In this document: positions 5,374 through 7,448 of the stretch, piece by piece
Numbering within the stretch: the stretch's first letter is position 1
Layout: each line of letters starts with the position of its first letter
NCBI GenBank assembly: GCA_964503685.1
Contig: CAZDAW010000135.1
Coordinates: 1 to 7,448 of the forward strand
Length of the DNA: 7,448 bases
Reading direction: 5' to 3'
Origin: CAZDAW01 sp964503685
GTDB taxonomy: Bacteria > Chloroflexota > Anaerolineae > Anaerolineales > Anaerolineaceae
Position numbers and translations under genes: made by a program
Notes under the pieces: generated by a model
Databases searched by the model: none
Seen by the model: only the letters and a program-made list of their open reading frames with translations
What the model was told of the DNA's origin: nothing

Positions 5374-6213
5374 TCATCTATCGAAATATTGCTTTAGAAA
5401 ATTGGACACATCCTTTTCCCAGATATCTTTATGATCCGCCACGAAATGCCCGTTTCCGGGCACATTGGTATACAGGAACATTTTCCTGTCTGGAACAGAA
5501 TGTTGGAAGTTTGCATAGTACTCATTAATGGAAGCTTCATCATTGAAGGTGTCATTATTGGCATAAAGCCACAGGTTGGGTGGATTTGGCTCATCGCCCA
5601 GTGCAGAAAAACTTACCAGGTTGAAATCTTGTGGACAATGATCTTCCGATTGAGCAACCCACGAACCGGCGAAATTAATCACCCCGGCCACTCGTTCTTT
5701 ATATTTTCCATATGCCGCGTAGGCAACCGACAGATATCCCCCCCGGGAAATTCCGGTCAGAATGATCCTGTGGTCAAAAGCTGGAAGATTTATAGCATAC
5801 TCAATTGAAGCGGAAACATCATCAAACGCCGATTCAATACCTGTCTTCCAGGAATTGACATCGCAGTTTTTTTCTTCAGATTCCAGGGATAGACCATCTG
5901 ACGTGCCCCGTCCTTTTCGCATGGGGACAATGACAATATAACCCTTCTCCAAAAAATACACGGCCTGCAATTCAGCCGGGTAACTGGTCTTGAGATCTCC
6001 TCCAGCCGAACCGTGATTAATGATGACAACATCATGTTTTTGTTTATCAGAGGGAAAATAAACAAATGCCTGCAGGGATTGGTTATCTGCGCCGGAAAAA
6101 GGTATACGCACTTCCTGATATGATCTGGCAGTAGATACAGGTGTACCCTGACATGAAGTTATTTGAAAAAGCAGTAAGGCAAAGGCAAGAATTCGTGAAA
6201 AACTTTTCTTCAT
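5374..6213 (-). CDS. Lipoprotein alpha/beta hydrolase (dienelactone-hydrolase/prolyl-oligopeptidase-like)
   Basis: A predicted lipid-anchored serine hydrolase of 279 residues from the ATG at 6211-6213. The TTG one codon earlier (6214-6216) is less likely. Numbering here includes that extra codon. MMKKSFSRILAFALLLF is a lipoprotein signal peptide and ITSC (Cys22) the lipobox. The mature part shows the fold in order: a beta entry (EVRIPFSGADNQ), FVYFPSD, the oxyanion-type INHGSAGG (66-73), YIVIVPMRKGRGTSDG (93-108), the nucleophile elbow GISRGG with Ser157, an acid candidate Asp222 in YANNDTF, and His257 in GNGHFV. The complete Ser-Asp-His set suggests an active enzyme outside the cytoplasmic membrane; the substrate (ester or peptide) is unknown. 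A possible -35 TTGACG lies at 6272-6277. The length is normal and no damage is visible. Confidence 0.88.
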   Translation of the reverse strand: MKKSFSRILAFALLLFQITSCQGTPVSTARSYQEVRIPFSGADNQSLQAFVYFPSDKQKHDVVIINHGSAGGDLKTSYPAELQAVYFLEKGYIVIVPMRKGRGTSDGLSLESEEKNCDVNSWKTGIESAFDDVSASIEYAINLPAFDHRIILTGISRGGYLSVAYAAYGKYKERVAGVINFAGSWVAQSEDHCPQDFNLVSFSALGDEPNPPNLWLYANNDTFNDEASINEYYANFQHSVPDRKMFLYTNVPGNGHFVADHKDIWEKDVSNFLKQYFDR

Positions 6214-6387
6214 CAATTCAATCTCTTCAATTCTGATCTGTTTTAAATTCTAAATAGTATATATTACCTGCCGTCAATGTATGCGAATTGAATTACGTCA
6301 AAAGGATCTGTTTTCCGAAAAGTTTTGTATTCACTCTGTTTTATTGGTGGAAGTTCATTAATTTATCGGGCAACACATTCAAAATAA
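6214..6387. promoter_or_regulatory. Upstream region of the hydrolase gene, weak promoter candidate
   Basis: No ORF of note. On the minus strand, TTGACG (6272-6277) is followed by an A+T-rich run containing TATACT and TATTTA, but the spacings (10 and 15 bases) are not ideal, so the exact promoter is uncertain. The ribosome binding site before the hydrolase start is also weak (GAAGAGAT). Confidence 0.3.
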
Positions 6388-6419
6388 AAACGCCCTTCAC
6401 ATCGACGTGAAGGGCGTTT
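6388..6419 (-). terminator. Intrinsic terminator of the sortase gene
   Basis: Perfect 13-base arms (AAACGCCCTTCAC and GTGAAGGGCGTTT) around a six-base loop. On the minus strand the stem runs straight into a T-rich tract (TTTTTATTTT), the classic rho-independent form. On the plus strand only a short T run follows. It therefore ends transcription of the sortase gene, 112 bases after its stop codon, and insulates the hydrolase gene downstream. Confidence 0.9.
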
Positions 6420-6531
6420 ACCTGTCTATCCAATATTTTGTTGAAGCACCGATCTGAACTTATAACCATACTTCCGACTCGGTCAGAGTATCAATTTTGT
6501 TCCTTATCAGACCACTCCACCTCAAATGAGA
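6420..6531. other. 3' untranslated stretch between the sortase stop and its terminator
   Basis: I see no gene, RNA or repeat that I can support in these 112 bases. The distance from stop codon to terminator is somewhat long. Confidence 0.4.
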
Positions 6532-7448
6532 CTATTCCTCACTGATCAATACAGCTCTGACCATGCGCCTGTAATCATACCCGCCGTTGTCCGCGTTGTA
6601 TGACTCGCAGGTTAACAGAGTCACCCAGGACAATTCCTCGTGTTTCATAACCACATCAACATTGTCAGATTCGATCAAACGGTTTTCACGTACTTCATAG
6701 GTAAAGGTTTGCCTATCGGAACGTATCTGCAACATGTCTCCATGGCTCAAATTTTTTATACTAACAAAAATACCCGGGGTGTTATCTGCATCCCAAATAT
6801 GCCCGGTGAGAACAGTATTCCCCGTCCAGGTAGGGTAAGCTGATCCATAAAGATAACCGGCGCGGTTCCCCAGCCAGGAGACATCCCAGCTTTGCTCACT
6901 TCGCGGTACACCCACAATTGCCGTCTGCACACCCAGACTGGGAATGGAAAGCGTTAATCCGCTATTCGCGTAGGTCAAATCCGCCGGTTGAGCGGGCAGA
7001 ATTGTAATTTTCTCCTGAGGAAAACCGGTTTCGGGCAAGGATCCAGCTTCCGGGTACACGGTAAAGTTAAAAACTGCGTCTTTACCCCCATTAATAGGAT
7101 TACCGGCCAGGTCAACAATTGAGGTGGTTCCACAAATAAACAAACGGTACGATCCTATTGGCAATCGGTTTGACAGGTGGATGATAGAAGAGTTGGATGT
7201 ATCGTTGTAATCCACACTGTTGAAGGCAAATTGTATATCGTCAGAAGCCAATCCTGCAACGCAGGATAGTGTGTCAAAGATTTGATTTGGTCCGGTTTTC
7301 ACCAGCAGGTAGTTATCCGGATTGGTCACATCATCGGTATCAGTGTCACCAATGGGATTGTTCATCGGTTTATTGAAATTCACCCCAAAACTTATCGGGC
7401 TGAGGCCGCTATAATTTGCCTGAAGTTTGGGAATGGTCACTTGTGGGG
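6532..7448 (-). CDS. Sortase with N-terminal Ig-like region (partial, 5' end outside window)
   Basis: The frame is open to the window edge, so the true start is not seen; a GTG at 7438-7440 falls inside what looks like a beta strand. Residues are numbered from that GTG. Residues 1-130 resemble a bacterial Ig-like (SbsA/Big_5-type) domain: SPISFGVNFNKPMNN, IIHLSNRLPIGSYRLFICG, DLAGNPIN and DAVFNFTV. An LPETGFP motif (135-141) follows, then the sortase domain. In the sortase, LTLSIPSLGVQTAIVGV opens the barrel, His214 lies in LTGHIWDADNTPGIF, Cys278 in VTLLTCESYN, and the Arg is in YDYRRMVRAVL (291/292). All three catalytic residues are present. Sortases are cell-surface Cys transpeptidases that cut LPxTG-like signals. 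I see no C-terminal membrane helix, so any anchor must be N-terminal and upstream. A strong terminator follows. Confidence 0.88.
   Translation of the reverse strand, partial: PQVTIPKLQANYSGLSPISFGVNFNKPMNNPIGDTDTDDVTNPDNYLLVKTGPNQIFDTLSCVAGLASDDIQFAFNSVDYNDTSNSSIIHLSNRLPIGSYRLFICGTTSIVDLAGNPINGGKDAVFNFTVYPEAGSLPETGFPQEKITILPAQPADLTYANSGLTLSIPSLGVQTAIVGVPRSEQSWDVSWLGNRAGYLYGSAYPTWTGNTVLTGHIWDADNTPGIFVSIKNLSHGDMLQIRSDRQTFTYEVRENRLIESDNVDVVMKHEELSWVTLLTCESYNADNGGYDYRRMVRAVLISEE

Noticed and set aside
6420..6531. Possible tRNA or small RNA between the sortase stop and its terminator
   Set aside because: I could not form a cloverleaf or any stable long stem apart from the terminator itself.
1..7448. 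CRISPR array, insertion sequence, transposase or phage module
   Set aside because: No regularly spaced repeats, no terminal inverted repeats with a transposase-like frame, and no phage structural or integrase motifs were seen.

Overview
The window looks like an accessory, partly decayed stretch of a bacterial chromosome of moderate G+C. The best hint of origin is the sortase-like gene at the right edge, where an Ig-like segment, an LPETG-F motif and a sortase domain sit in one chain. Together with a LarC-type remnant, an orphan DUF438-type PAS module, a DUF4256 protein and a DinB-like protein, this resembles Chloroflexota (Anaerolineae-like) genomes. That assignment is an inference from remembered family patterns, not a search result. 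Nearly every gene is on the minus strand; the only plus-strand gene is a partial one at the left edge.

Layout, left to right. (1) 3-269, plus: C-terminal end of an unrecognised Cys-containing protein. (2) 246-692, minus: a decayed C-terminal remnant of larC (nickel-pincer cofactor nickel insertase), lacking its N-terminal two thirds and frameshifted near its end. (3) 708-1268 and 1313-1762, minus: an intact DUF4256 gene downstream of a single-domain PAS gene, probably one transcript, ending at the larC remnant. (4) 1846-2186, minus: a second remnant, the C-terminal part of an NlpC/P60-like cell-wall hydrolase, frameshifted at about 2051-2060. (5) 2345-2952, minus: a complete HigB/HigA-type toxin-antitoxin module. 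Its promoter is clear (TTGACA, 17-base spacer, TACTAT), and an 11-bp-arm inverted repeat fills the spacer and the -10. (6) 3065-4474, minus: a large polytopic membrane protein of unknown function. (7) 4475-4834: a gap with short competing reading frames and a 9-bp hairpin. (8) 4835-5299: DinB/ClbS-like four-helix-bundle protein. (9) 5374-6213: alpha/beta-hydrolase lipoprotein. (10) 6214-6531: non-coding, with a strong intrinsic terminator for the gene to its right. (11) 6532-7448, minus: sortase with Ig-like region, running off the window.

The genes do not form an obvious pathway. The clearest functional unit is the toxin-antitoxin module with its operator. The clearest overall pattern is gene decay: two N-terminally truncated, frameshifted remnants and one gap with possible further remnants, interspersed with intact small accessory genes. 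I did not find convincing evidence of a new multi-gene system. The best leads are the operator-promoter architecture, the two unannotated remnants, and the sortase that carries its own LPxTG-like motif.
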